Shown piece by piece: positions 43,388 to 51,934 of a stretch of DNA of 64,000 bases (the first letter of the stretch is position 1; each line of letters starts with the position of its first letter). Origin of the DNA: JAABSX01 sp964480455 (GTDB taxonomy: Bacteria; Bacteroidota; Bacteroidia; Cytophagales; Microscillaceae); contig CAYZQI010000002.1 in the NCBI GenBank assembly GCA_964480455.1, forward strand, positions 19,201-83,200. The letters run 5' to 3'. Below the pieces are notes generated by a model. The model was given only the letters and a program-made list of their open reading frames with translations. It was not told where the DNA came from and made no database searches. The translations under genes were made by a program, and so were the position numbers.

Positions 43388-44101
43388 TTAATTGACTTTT
43401 TGGCAGATTTGCTGTTGCATTGCTTGTGCTTCGGGGTGTTTAAGTGTAATGGCTTTTTGAAGGTTAAGACAAGCATCATCTTTTTTGCCAATTTTTTCTT
43501 GGGCTATACCCAAAGCATAAAAAGCCTTTCCTGCTTTGGTATCTAGGCGCGTAGCTTTTCGGAAGGCTTCAATGGCTTTTTCGTATTTTTTTAGGCTAAA
43601 AAGTGCGTTTCCTTTCCCAAAATGGGCATCAAAATTTGTATCATTCAGTAAGACTGCCTGCTCAAAATCGGCTTGTGCTTTCTCAAAAATGCCAAGTTCA
43701 AAATATACTCTTCCTCTGTTCAGGTAAACATCTATCTCCTTGGGTGCACGTTTTTGTGCTGCTGTAAAGTCAGCCTCCGCTTCCTCCCAATTTTCAAGAG
43801 CTACCTTTGCAATGCCTCTATTGAGAAAAGGCTGATAGGCTTGTGTATCTAGTTTGATGGCTTGGTTGTAGTCTGCCACAGCCTCTGTAAATTTTTTTAA
43901 GTTGAAATAAGCTACTCCTCGTACATTAAAAACCTCTGGATTCTGGGGAGATTTGCGGGCGGCCTTGTCTAAAAACTCAAGGGCAACTTCATAATTTTGC
44001 TCTTTGAGCAAAGTTTTTCCTTTTTCTAAAAAAGCCTCTCCGCTGCTAGAGCAGGCAAAAGCTAGGCTTAATAATAATAGATAGAAATATTTTTGATTCA
44101 T
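43388..44101 (-). CDS. TPR lipoprotein
   Basis: 237 residues. Lipoprotein signal with lipobox LAFAC (Cys at about residue 17). Then five to six tetratricopeptide repeats from about 25 to the end (ALEFLDKAARKSPQNPEVFN, AVADYNQAIKLDTQAYQPFL, and so on). Probably anchored in the periplasm or at the outer membrane as a scaffold. No catalytic domain. The gap upstream is 620 bases. Confidence 0.88.
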   Translation of the reverse strand: MNQKYFYLLLLSLAFACSSSGEAFLEKGKTLLKEQNYEVALEFLDKAARKSPQNPEVFNVRGVAYFNLKKFTEAVADYNQAIKLDTQAYQPFLNRGIAKVALENWEEAEADFTAAQKRAPKEIDVYLNRGRVYFELGIFEKAQADFEQAVLLNDTNFDAHFGKGNALFSLKKYEKAIEAFRKATRLDTKAGKAFYALGIAQEKIGKKDDACLNLQKAITLKHPEAQAMQQQICQKVN

Positions 44102-44724
44102 TTTTTGATTGTTGTTTATTCATTGAGAGGGTTTCAACTATACCTTTGTGCATAGTGTTGAGCTTCTCGAGGTCAGATGAAAGCCCTGTCTTTGCCGTCA
44201 AGCATTGTATGTACAACTGTAATCTAGAGATAGTAATTGTGAATTATTAATTGTCAGTTGTTAGTAGTCCAACGGTTAAGTGTTTATGCTCTTTTTAATT
44301 GATTTGAGGATTATTTTTATGATTTTTTCAAGATTATTTTAAGAAAAATAGCCATCTTTTGCTCCTTAGCCCCTGGGTTGCAACCTAGGGCTATGAAGCG
44401 AAAGAATTTTCAAAGCATGCACACTTTAATCATTAACCACCCAGTTTTTATTTAATTTAATCAATTGATTATCAGTATTTTACAAATGTAGATGTAGGAA
44501 GTTATGTATTACATTTTCCTGGCAGCATTAGCTTTGCTATGCTACTTTGTGTTTTAAGAATAAAAAGTAGCCGTAGATATTCCATAACAACAGTTTACAG
44601 ATGTTAGAAGTTGTCAATTGCGAAGCATAAAACTGTCAACCCGCACGAAAGTTTGATTGGAAACTGAACTTCAATTAACCACGTATTCGCCAATTCCTTA
44701 CAGGTGCTGTTGCAGCCAGTGTTT
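44102..44724. other. Repeat-containing intergenic region
   Basis: 623 bases with no supported gene. Holds an inverted copy of a dispersed repeat (44236-44292), a palindrome CCCTGGGTT / AACCTAGGG near 44371-44390, and a partial copy of the same repeat (44396-44430). The rest is AT-rich. Confidence 0.55.
44236..44292 (-). repeat. Dispersed repeat, inverted copy
   Basis: On the minus strand it reads AGAGCATAAACACTTAACCG, then TTGGACTACTAACAACTGAC, matching the copy at 31860-31938 with scattered differences. Confidence 0.6.
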
Positions 44725-45978
44725 TTAGTTCATAATTGCCTCATATAGTTCATTTTCAAAATTTTCTAGTCCCATCTTTTCAGCAATTTTACTTGCCTTT
44801 GATTTGTATCTTTTGTTTTCTAATAGATCTATAATAAGAGGCTTCAAATTTTGCTCAGAGATTTTATAGATAGCTACTCCCTTTGGACCTAAGCCTTTTT
44901 TTGCTATTAAATTATTCCAACCGAATTGGTCAAAAATATGTGGTAAAATCATTGAAACACAACCATACTTTATACTGCTGTGAGTTGTTCCCGAACCTCC
45001 GTGATGAACAATACCGTAACATTTTTCTAAAACCCAATCATATGGAATTTGCTTTATGAAATAAAATAAGTTGTTCTCTTTAAACTCTTCCAGTTGGACA
45101 AGACCACCCGCAGCAATATTAACGATAGTTGGCACTTTTAATTGGTTAAGGACAGTTAAGATAATCTGAGAGGTCTTTTCAGGATTTGAATTTATCATAC
45201 TTCCAAATGTCAAAAATAATATTTTTGTGTACTTTTTTGTAAACTGAATAATGCTTTCGTCAGGTAGCCAATTCGTTTTTTTATCTCTCTCGTGGTATCC
45301 TAAAACCTGAACATTTGAAGTCCAATTTGTAGGTCTGTCAAATAATGAAGGTGATATAGTATATATCAATTTTTCAGAAAGTAACTTTTCTTTTATAGTA
45401 CTTTTAACGACTGTATTACTTGTGGGGGATAGTATTTTTTGTGCGTCATAAATGGTTTTGATAAGTCCAAATTCTGCGATTTGATATGTGAACTTATTAA
45501 TAAACTCTCCACAATAAAAATTAAACCCAGTATGTCCGAAGCCTTTAACATAATGAATAAAATAAGGAATAGGGCTTATTAAAACTATTTTTTTGCCTGT
45601 TGACAAATGCCATAATAAAGGATAATTACATTTTCCATTATGGATGATTAATTCAGGCTCTTCGCTTTTTACAATACGGAATTGCTCTCTTACCAAAATT
45701 TTATTGACAGTCATTCCTTCTTTGTAAAGCCTTAAAATAGCCTTCAATTTTTTTAATCCCGTAGAACCGCCCATTACCATCTTTCCATCTTTCCCTTCAA
45801 TGAGGTTTAAAAATCTAGAGGTAAAAGCATAGTTTTTATCATCTTCCTGAATTAAATGACAGTATTGTTCTGGGAAAGCATAAACAACACTATGCCCTTT
45901 TCTCGACAGAAGTTCTCCAATTGCCAAAAAAGGTTCAATGTCTCCACGGGTTCCAATAGACATTAGTAGTATTTTCAT
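44725..45978 (-). CDS. Glycosyltransferase, GT1/UGT-like
   Basis: 417 residues, two Rossmann-like domains (GT-B fold). N-terminus MKILLMSIGTRGDIEPFLAI is typical of the Gtf28/MGT group. C-terminal nucleotide-sugar site: YGIVHHGGSGTTHSSIKYG followed by HIFDQFGWNNLIAKKGLGP. Uses UDP- or dTDP-sugar to modify a lipid, sterol-like or natural-product acceptor; the acceptor is unknown. Codon use is slightly more AT-rich by eye than in neighbours, and the gene is bracketed by gene-poor DNA (620 and 240 bases), so transfer is possible but unproven. Confidence 0.9.
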   Translation of the reverse strand: MKILLMSIGTRGDIEPFLAIGELLSRKGHSVVYAFPEQYCHLIQEDDKNYAFTSRFLNLIEGKDGKMVMGGSTGLKKLKAILRLYKEGMTVNKILVREQFRIVKSEEPELIIHNGKCNYPLLWHLSTGKKIVLISPIPYFIHYVKGFGHTGFNFYCGEFINKFTYQIAEFGLIKTIYDAQKILSPTSNTVVKSTIKEKLLSEKLIYTISPSLFDRPTNWTSNVQVLGYHERDKKTNWLPDESIIQFTKKYTKILFLTFGSMINSNPEKTSQIILTVLNQLKVPTIVNIAAGGLVQLEEFKENNLFYFIKQIPYDWVLEKCYGIVHHGGSGTTHSSIKYGCVSMILPHIFDQFGWNNLIAKKGLGPKGVAIYKISEQNLKPLIIDLLENKRYKSKASKIAEKMGLENFENELYEAIMN

Positions 45979-46218
45979 TCTTCGGTATCGTTTTTTAGCA
46001 TTTGGCTATAACATCTAAATAAACGTAAGACATTGCGTTTGTTTACTAACTATCTTAGGTCTTGTTAGGCCTCTATTAGCAATTGTTTAAATGCTGTTTT
46101 TTTAGCACATTCATCATAGATTTTGGACACAAACCCAAAGCCAACCTCATTAAATCGCTATGGTTGTCTCAATCAATCCCTTATTAGGTTTATCAAAATA
46201 TTATCTTAGCCTTGTTGC

Positions 46219-46935
46219 TTACCGCATCACGTAGATGTAAACTGGGATAAGCAAAAACCCTAGGGTGATGCAGATGGTATAAAAAGCACCTACATAATAG
46301 ACCCATTTTGCAAATTTTGGGTGATACAAGCCTATAGTCTTAAAGGCACTCTGAAAACCATGCCAAAGATGAAGACCTAGAGAAAGCATCGCTATTTGGT
46401 AAACTGCTACATACCAAAGCTGTTGAAAAGATTGGGCGACTACCTGATACAAGTCTTTATTGCCTGCTTCATCTTTGGGCAATGCCCCAAACTGATAGAC
46501 ATACCAAAAATCTTTCATGTGAATGACCAAGAACAGAAAAATCACTGTGCCTAAAAAGCCCATATTGCGTGAAGTCCAGGGACTTGCTTTGTGGCGGCGG
46601 TCATAAATGTATTTCTGCCTACCTTGGGCTTTGCGGTTGTGTAGTGTGATGAGGAGTGCATAAACAGTATGCGCAAGGATAGAAAAAAGAAGTAGGTAAG
46701 AAATCACTTTGATAGGCAGCAGTCCGCTTAGAAATTTTGCATACCAATTGAACTGCGCTCTTGCTTGAGCTTCGGGCAACAGTAGCTGTAGATTTCCTGC
46801 CAAGTGAATCACCAAAAATATACATAAGAAAAGCCCTGTGAGAGCCATAAGGTTTTTTTGAGAGAGGCTTCTTTGAAGTATTTTAAATCTTTTTTTTGCA
46901 GTTTTTGCAGGTTTTTGAATGGTATTAGGTTGCAT
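46219..46935 (-). CDS. sdhC: Succinate dehydrogenase cytochrome b subunit
   Basis: 238 residues from ATG 46935; a TTG at 46971 would add twelve residues. Five membrane spans with haem-ligating histidines in FLVIHLAGNLQ, ILAHTVYALLI, FLVIHMKDFWY and SLGLHLWHGFQS, the b558 type of SdhC found in Bacteroidota and epsilonproteobacteria (TIGR02046-like). Anchors SdhAB to the membrane and passes electrons to quinone. Unusually sdhA and sdhB do not follow: downstream are 240 bases and a glycosyltransferase on the same strand. Confidence 0.92.
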   Translation of the reverse strand: MQPNTIQKPAKTAKKRFKILQRSLSQKNLMALTGLFLCIFLVIHLAGNLQLLLPEAQARAQFNWYAKFLSGLLPIKVISYLLLFSILAHTVYALLITLHNRKAQGRQKYIYDRRHKASPWTSRNMGFLGTVIFLFLVIHMKDFWYVYQFGALPKDEAGNKDLYQVVAQSFQQLWYVAVYQIAMLSLGLHLWHGFQSAFKTIGLYHPKFAKWVYYVGAFYTICITLGFLLIPVYIYVMR

Positions 46936-47109
46936 AATGAGTAGAAAATTATCTGTTTTTTTCGGCTTCAAATATGCAAAATATTTTGAGATTTAAAAAT
47001 GATTTTTGCTATTTCTTCAAAAATAGTATGAATAAGTCAAGGAAAAAGCAATAAACGACTTCACCGTGCTTACTTTTTACTTATTGGTCATTAGCCTGTT
47101 ATGATTTCC

Positions 47110-48018
47110 TTACTCTGCCGAATGTATTTTCACTTTTTCAAATTCATTATGAATGGCAAGGATAATCACGCCAAAGAGAACAGCTACTACAATCAAAACA
47201 GTATTGAGCAAGCCTTCTACTCCAAAAGAAAGCTTGATGAGTACTGTAGAGATGATAAAGCCCGAGTCACGTATTACTTTGTTGAATTTATCAATATGAA
47301 GAAAAGAAATCAATAGCAGCAGCACATCAGTCAGAATCAAGATGGTGAAGAACTCATCAAAAAACACGTTGTTTACATCTTTGATGTGATAGACCATTTG
47401 ATTGATAGAAACAAAGTTGTCATAAACCCACCTTCCAAAGCTATACATACCTAATACTGCAAAAACAGGTACAAGTGCTGCTGAAACAATATTTTTCATT
47501 CGGATGTAGCTTATCAATTCAGGGCTGAGAGGCGCAGATTCAAGGGCTTGCTTTTGCTGGAGGTCTTTTTTCTCGTTTAACTTATAAAATATCAAAATCA
47601 AGAAAAATAAAAGCAAAGTAGCCACAATGTCGTAGGTAAGTTGTAAGTCGTTTTGTATGCTAAACCAGTCAGAGGTAAGTTCAATTTGGGATAAATCTTT
47701 GAAAATACGCCGAATCAAAATGAGTGTGATGATTTCGTATTGCTTACCAATATAGACCGTGATAGATTTTGGCAGGTAATATACTAAAAGATAAACCTCG
47801 TAAATCAAGATAAAAGAAAAGGGAGTATAAATAGCAGCAATAGGGTTTTTAAGTAATTCAGAAGAATCTTTGATGACCAAAAAGCCAAAATCAACCAAAA
47901 AAATAATCAGCAAATGAAGTAAAAAACTCCCAATCGCAAGCCCTACTATGAATTGTTCTATTTTTTTTCTTACACCAGCAGAAAGCGAATATGCATACAC
48001 AGTACCTTTAATATTCAT
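47110..48018 (-). CDS. Multi-pass membrane protein of unknown function
   Basis: 302 residues with six or seven membrane spans (about 22-45, 62-80, 90-105, 130-147, 172-190, 220-238, 265-285) and charged loops. MKNIVSAALVPVFAVLGMYS and FDEFFTILILTDVLLLLISFLH are well-formed conserved-looking helices. I do not recognise the family. It is divergent from the ABC-F gene and is followed 174 bases later by sdhC on the same strand. Codon use is typical. Confidence 0.7.
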   Translation of the reverse strand: MNIKGTVYAYSLSAGVRKKIEQFIVGLAIGSFLLHLLIIFLVDFGFLVIKDSSELLKNPIAAIYTPFSFILIYEVYLLVYYLPKSITVYIGKQYEIITLILIRRIFKDLSQIELTSDWFSIQNDLQLTYDIVATLLLFFLILIFYKLNEKKDLQQKQALESAPLSPELISYIRMKNIVSAALVPVFAVLGMYSFGRWVYDNFVSINQMVYHIKDVNNVFFDEFFTILILTDVLLLLISFLHIDKFNKVIRDSGFIISTVLIKLSFGVEGLLNTVLIVVAVLFGVIILAIHNEFEKVKIHSAE

Positions 48019-48193
48019 AAAGCAGGGAATAATGATGATTTTTATAAAAACTTATATTCTAATATAAGCAAGTGTTTAGTAAAATAGTTTTTAGAAAAAG
48101 TGCAATTTCTGTGCCTACATAAAGTAGATTTTTTTGAACTCAACTTTTGCGTGAGTGAGGAGTTTCAAACACAGTAAAACCGCTTTTTTGATA

Positions 48194-48201
48194 TAACTTT
48201 G
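48194..48201 (+). promoter_or_regulatory. Candidate -7 box for the ABC-F gene
   Basis: TAACTTTG matches TAnnTTTG, 33 bases before the ATG at 48235. The -33 element is not clear. Confidence 0.35.
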
Positions 48202-48234
48202 CAGAATATTTAAGCCAATAAACTCAAATTAGAT

Positions 48235-50112
48235 ATGAATTACCTTTCTATAGATGCACTCGGTAAATCTTATGGTGATAAAATGCTCTTCCAAGAAATC
48301 AGCTTTGGTATCCAAAAAGGCGAAAAAGTAGCCTTGGTTGCCAAAAATGGCAGTGGAAAATCTACGCTTATGCGTATTTTGATGGGCTACGAAATAGCAG
48401 ATGCAGGTAGTTTTAGCTTTCGCAATGGTGTAAGAGTAGGCTTCCTCAATCAAGACCCACAATTCAAAAATGTACAAACCGTAGGCGAGGCAGTGCTACA
48501 ATCTGACAACCCCGTCTTAAGTGCAGTAAGGCTGTATAGCGAAGCCCTAGAAAACCCCGAAGACAGCCAGAAAATGGAGCAGGCACTCGTAGCCATGGAC
48601 AACCACAAGGCATGGGATTATGAAACCCGCATCAATCAAATCCTCACAAAATTTGAAGTGGGCAAACTTGCTCAAAACGTGCATACGCTCTCAGGCGGAC
48701 AGCGCAAGCGGGTAGCACTTGCCCAACTGCTCATTGATGAACCTGATTTTTTAATCCTTGATGAACCTACCAACCACCTTGACCTTGATATGATTGAGTG
48801 GCTCGAAGACTTCTTGGGGCAGCAAAATCGTACCCTTTTTATGGTAACACACGACCGCTATTTTTTGGAGCGTGTCTGTAACCAAATCATAGAGCTAGAC
48901 GCAGGCAGCATCTATCATTACCCTGGCAACTATTCGCTATTTTTAGAGAAAAAAGAAGAACGCGCCGCCAACGAAACCCAAAGTGTAGAAAAAGCCCGCA
49001 ACCTTATGCGCAAAGAACTAGACTGGGTACGCCGACAACCCAAAGCACGTGGCACAAAGGCAAAATACCGCCTAGATGCTTTTGAAGAAATCAAACAAGA
49101 AGCCTCCAAAAATACGCAAAGCAAAGAACTCAAGATGGGAGTACAAATGCAACGCCTCGGCAAGAAAATTTTAGAAATGCACCAAGTTTCTAAAAGCTAT
49201 GGTGATTTGCCCATACTCAATGCGTTTAGCTATACTTTCAAAAGACGTGAGCGCGTGGGCATTGTAGGCAAAAATGGAGTTGGAAAATCCACCTTCCTCA
49301 ATCTGCTCACCGAGCAAATCGCCCCAGATTCGGGCGAAATCAGCAAAGGTGAAACCGTTTCTTATGGCTACTATCGACAAGACGGACTCCAACTGCCCGA
49401 AGACAAGCGTGTGGTAGAGGTTATTCAAGAAATTGCCGAATTTGCCAAAGTAGAAAATGGACAAGAACTCTCTGCTACTCAACTTCTTGAGCGTTTTTTG
49501 TTTGATAGAAAATCTCAGTATTCTTATGTTTCTACGCTCAGCGGGGGCGAAAAACGCCGATTGTATCTACTCACTGTGCTGATGAAGCAGCCCAACTTTC
49601 TTATCCTTGATGAGCCTACCAACGATTTAGACATCTTGACGCTCAATATCTTAGAAGATTTCTTGCAAGATTTTGAGGGCTGCCTCATTGTAGTAACCCA
49701 CGACCGCTTCTTCTTGGATAAGTTGGTAGAACATCTCCTTATTTTTGAAGGAAAAGGCGTGATTAGAGATTTCAACGGCAGATATGATGAATATAGGGTT
49801 CAAAAGGCTTACGAAGAAGAGCGGGCCAAGAAGAAGCCAAATATTACATCACAAAGCAAGGCTACAGCTCCTACCCCAAGCACAAATGATAACCCCAAAC
49901 GAAAACTCTCTTTCAAAGAAAAACAAGAATATGAAGCTCTAGAGCAAGAAATAGAACAACTAGAAAGCAAAAAAGAAAAACTTACACGAGAGATGAGCCA
50001 AGCCAATCTCTCGCACCAAGCCCTGCAAGAGAAAGCCGAAGCCATGGCAAAACTCATGGCAAGCATAGAACAAAAAACTGATAGGTGGCTAGAACTGGCA
50101 GAGTTTATATAA
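48235..50112 (+). CDS. ABC-F family ATPase (Uup-like)
   Basis: 625 residues, soluble, two ABC domains in tandem with no membrane part. First: Walker A AKNGSGKST, signature LSGGQRKRVAL, Walker B LILDEPTNHLD. Second: Walker A GKNGVGKST, signature LSGGEKRRLYL, Walker B LILDEPTNDLD. The linker between them is charged (about residues 230-300), and a C-terminal coiled coil (about 555-620) resembles that of Uup. ABC-F proteins bind the ribosome and ease translation or resist antibiotics; Uup also binds branched DNA. A housekeeping role is likelier than drug resistance. Confidence 0.93.
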   Translation: MNYLSIDALGKSYGDKMLFQEISFGIQKGEKVALVAKNGSGKSTLMRILMGYEIADAGSFSFRNGVRVGFLNQDPQFKNVQTVGEAVLQSDNPVLSAVRLYSEALENPEDSQKMEQALVAMDNHKAWDYETRINQILTKFEVGKLAQNVHTLSGGQRKRVALAQLLIDEPDFLILDEPTNHLDLDMIEWLEDFLGQQNRTLFMVTHDRYFLERVCNQIIELDAGSIYHYPGNYSLFLEKKEERAANETQSVEKARNLMRKELDWVRRQPKARGTKAKYRLDAFEEIKQEASKNTQSKELKMGVQMQRLGKKILEMHQVSKSYGDLPILNAFSYTFKRRERVGIVGKNGVGKSTFLNLLTEQIAPDSGEISKGETVSYGYYRQDGLQLPEDKRVVEVIQEIAEFAKVENGQELSATQLLERFLFDRKSQYSYVSTLSGGEKRRLYLLTVLMKQPNFLILDEPTNDLDILTLNILEDFLQDFEGCLIVVTHDRFFLDKLVEHLLIFEGKGVIRDFNGRYDEYRVQKAYEEERAKKKPNITSQSKATAPTPSTNDNPKRKLSFKEKQEYEALEQEIEQLESKKEKLTREMSQANLSHQALQEKAEAMAKLMASIEQKTDRWLELAEFI

Positions 50113-50154
50113 AATGTGAGGTTTGAGGTGTAAAATGTAAAGTCTGAAGAAAGA

Positions 50155-50613
50155 TTACTTGAGCATAAAAAAACTAGCAAGGTATTGCCAAGCTTTTTCT
50201 TCTTTTGAAAAAAAGGCGATTAAATCGTGGCTTGCGATATGCTTTGCATCTAGTGATTGAATTTCGGAGGCGGCAAAGACCTCTTCAGAAACTACTATGA
50301 GTAGTTTTTGTATGCCTTGTTTGAGGATATTCTGCATCAGACTGGGGCTAAGGTAGTTTTGTGGAGGGGGAGCATAAAGTAGCTCAAGATTAAAAATAAG
50401 TGCCTGTGCTTTGTGTTTTTTACTCAGTTCTAATGACTTTTGCAGTGCAAGCTTAAAATCAGAGGGTTCTATCAGGCCTTGCATTGTTAAGAGTAGGGTA
50501 TATGCGGCGGTATCATAGCGTAGTTCTATTTTTCCCTGTCTAAAATACAAAATCAGAAGACTTTGCAGATTGGGCGTATAATTTGGTGTATCTTCTTTTT
50601 GGGTGTCTTTCAA
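50155..50613 (-). CDS. Hypothetical protein, STAS/SpoIIAA-like
   Basis: 152 residues. ELRYDTAAYTLLLTMQGLIE followed by ALQKSLELSKKHKAQALIFNLELL has the strand-helix-strand rhythm of a STAS/SpoIIAA-like domain, in which a small protein domain binds nucleotides or a partner; this is an impression from pattern, not a firm family match. No signal or membrane span. Its stop is about 40 bases from the ABC-F stop (convergent). Confidence 0.6.
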   Translation of the reverse strand: MKDTQKEDTPNYTPNLQSLLILYFRQGKIELRYDTAAYTLLLTMQGLIEPSDFKLALQKSLELSKKHKAQALIFNLELLYAPPPQNYLSPSLMQNILKQGIQKLLIVVSEEVFAASEIQSLDAKHIASHDLIAFFSKEEKAWQYLASFFMLK

Positions 50614-50668
50614 AGTGTTGAATAAATTCTAATGTTTTTCCAAAAAACGAAAGATAAGCATAAAAGTT

Positions 50669-50709
50669 AAAACACACATTTGTAAGTACTTACAAATGTG
50701 TGTTTTTTT
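50669..50709. terminator. Palindromic terminator, 19-bp stem
   Basis: AAAACACACATTTGTAAGT followed by its exact reverse complement, then more T. In the minus direction it lies about 40 bases after the OmpA-like gene and ends in a short T-rich run, so it probably terminates that transcript. Confidence 0.8.
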
Positions 50710-50747
50710 CAAAATCAGCAAGTCTGATAAAATACGAGCAGAAATAT

Positions 50748-51710
50748 TTAAAACGAAAGTATCAAAGTGGTCTGGGTCTTTTTACTTTGCGTACCAGTTG
50801 TGTCAAAAGCAAGTGGCGAGAAGTTTTTGTTATGAAACTTATAAGAGATACCCTGCATATCAAAAAGCTGTGCTACTGATTTTGCCTTGCTGTAGCCCAG
50901 GCTGTTGGTTTCGGCTTGGCTAGGTTCGCTATCAATCACAATATTGGTAATATTTTGCTGTCGAGCTACCAGCCCTAGGTTGCTAAGGAGTGCCTTGCCC
51001 TGCTCACTTAGAGAGTAATTTTGATTGTTTTCATAAAGTAAATCATCATCTATGGTAACATAAAGTTGGTTATTGCTTACTTTTGTTTGCACGTCATTAG
51101 GCGAAAAGTTGCTCAGTGCCTTCAGCATTTCATTTTGCAGGCTAAAAATCTGCGCTGAATTGGTAGTTGTGGTAGTGCTAGTACTGTTGTCATTAAGATT
51201 TTTTGATAAATTTGCATTAGAAGGTTTATTAAAAGCATTGGGATTACCGCCACGCATTGCCCCTTCTGGATTATTGGTATTAGGGTAGTTGTTGTTGATG
51301 GTGATGTTGTTGGCAGGGTTGGGATTTTGTGTAGGATTTATTGCCTGATTTCCTTGCGAACTTTGCAGTTTTTGTCGGTTGTAGTTTGCCTCCATTGTGC
51401 TAGTTTCTATGAGCTGTTTTTGGATAGTTTGTAAGTCTTGGATTTGCTGTTCAGATTGTTTCAGGGCTTGTTCATAGCTATTTCTTTGCTGTGCAAGGGC
51501 TTGACGTAGTTCATCATTTTGCTTTCTGAGCGTATAGATTTCATTTTCTAATCTTGTGTTTTCAGCTTCTAGGTAAGCGGTCTGATTCTCTTGTCCTCTG
51601 TTTGAGATAGAAGCTTTTTGATAGTCTGCCTCGAGTGCTTTGTATTTTTTGGCTGGCACACAGCTCCAGAGTATAGCTACAAGAAGGGCAAAAAGTATTA
51701 TTTTCTTCAT
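50748..51710 (-). CDS. OmpA-like coiled-coil lipoprotein
   Basis: 320 residues from ATG 51710 (an upstream frame to 51743 is unlikely). Lipobox ILWSC at residues 13-17, then a coiled coil (about 25-120), a low-complexity Asn/Thr-rich linker, and a C-terminal OmpA/MotB-like domain (about 205-320) with DDLLYENNQNYSLSEQGKALL, LVARQQNITNIVIDSEPSQ and SLGYSKAKSVAQLF. That domain binds peptidoglycan in the family, so this is likely an envelope-linking lipoprotein. Divergent from the TonB receptor gene. Confidence 0.82.
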   Translation of the reverse strand: MKKIILFALLVAILWSCVPAKKYKALEADYQKASISNRGQENQTAYLEAENTRLENEIYTLRKQNDELRQALAQQRNSYEQALKQSEQQIQDLQTIQKQLIETSTMEANYNRQKLQSSQGNQAINPTQNPNPANNITINNNYPNTNNPEGAMRGGNPNAFNKPSNANLSKNLNDNSTSTTTTTNSAQIFSLQNEMLKALSNFSPNDVQTKVSNNQLYVTIDDDLLYENNQNYSLSEQGKALLSNLGLVARQQNITNIVIDSEPSQAETNSLGYSKAKSVAQLFDMQGISYKFHNKNFSPLAFDTTGTQSKKTQTTLILSF

Positions 51711-51934
51711 GTCTTTATCGATTTTGAATGATTGCTTAATCATTACTATTGTTAATTAAAATGTAGATTACAAAATTGATACCGCAAATTTGAAAGAGTA
51801 TTACCGATAGGTAAGCTCTTTTTTGCTAATCAAACGAAGGCTGGTAGTATTTTTTGTTAAAAAATGACAAAAAATAGCCTCTCCTCGCACAGTTTTGTGT
51901 TGTTTTTGATAATTTGGTATAAAAATTAAAAAAA

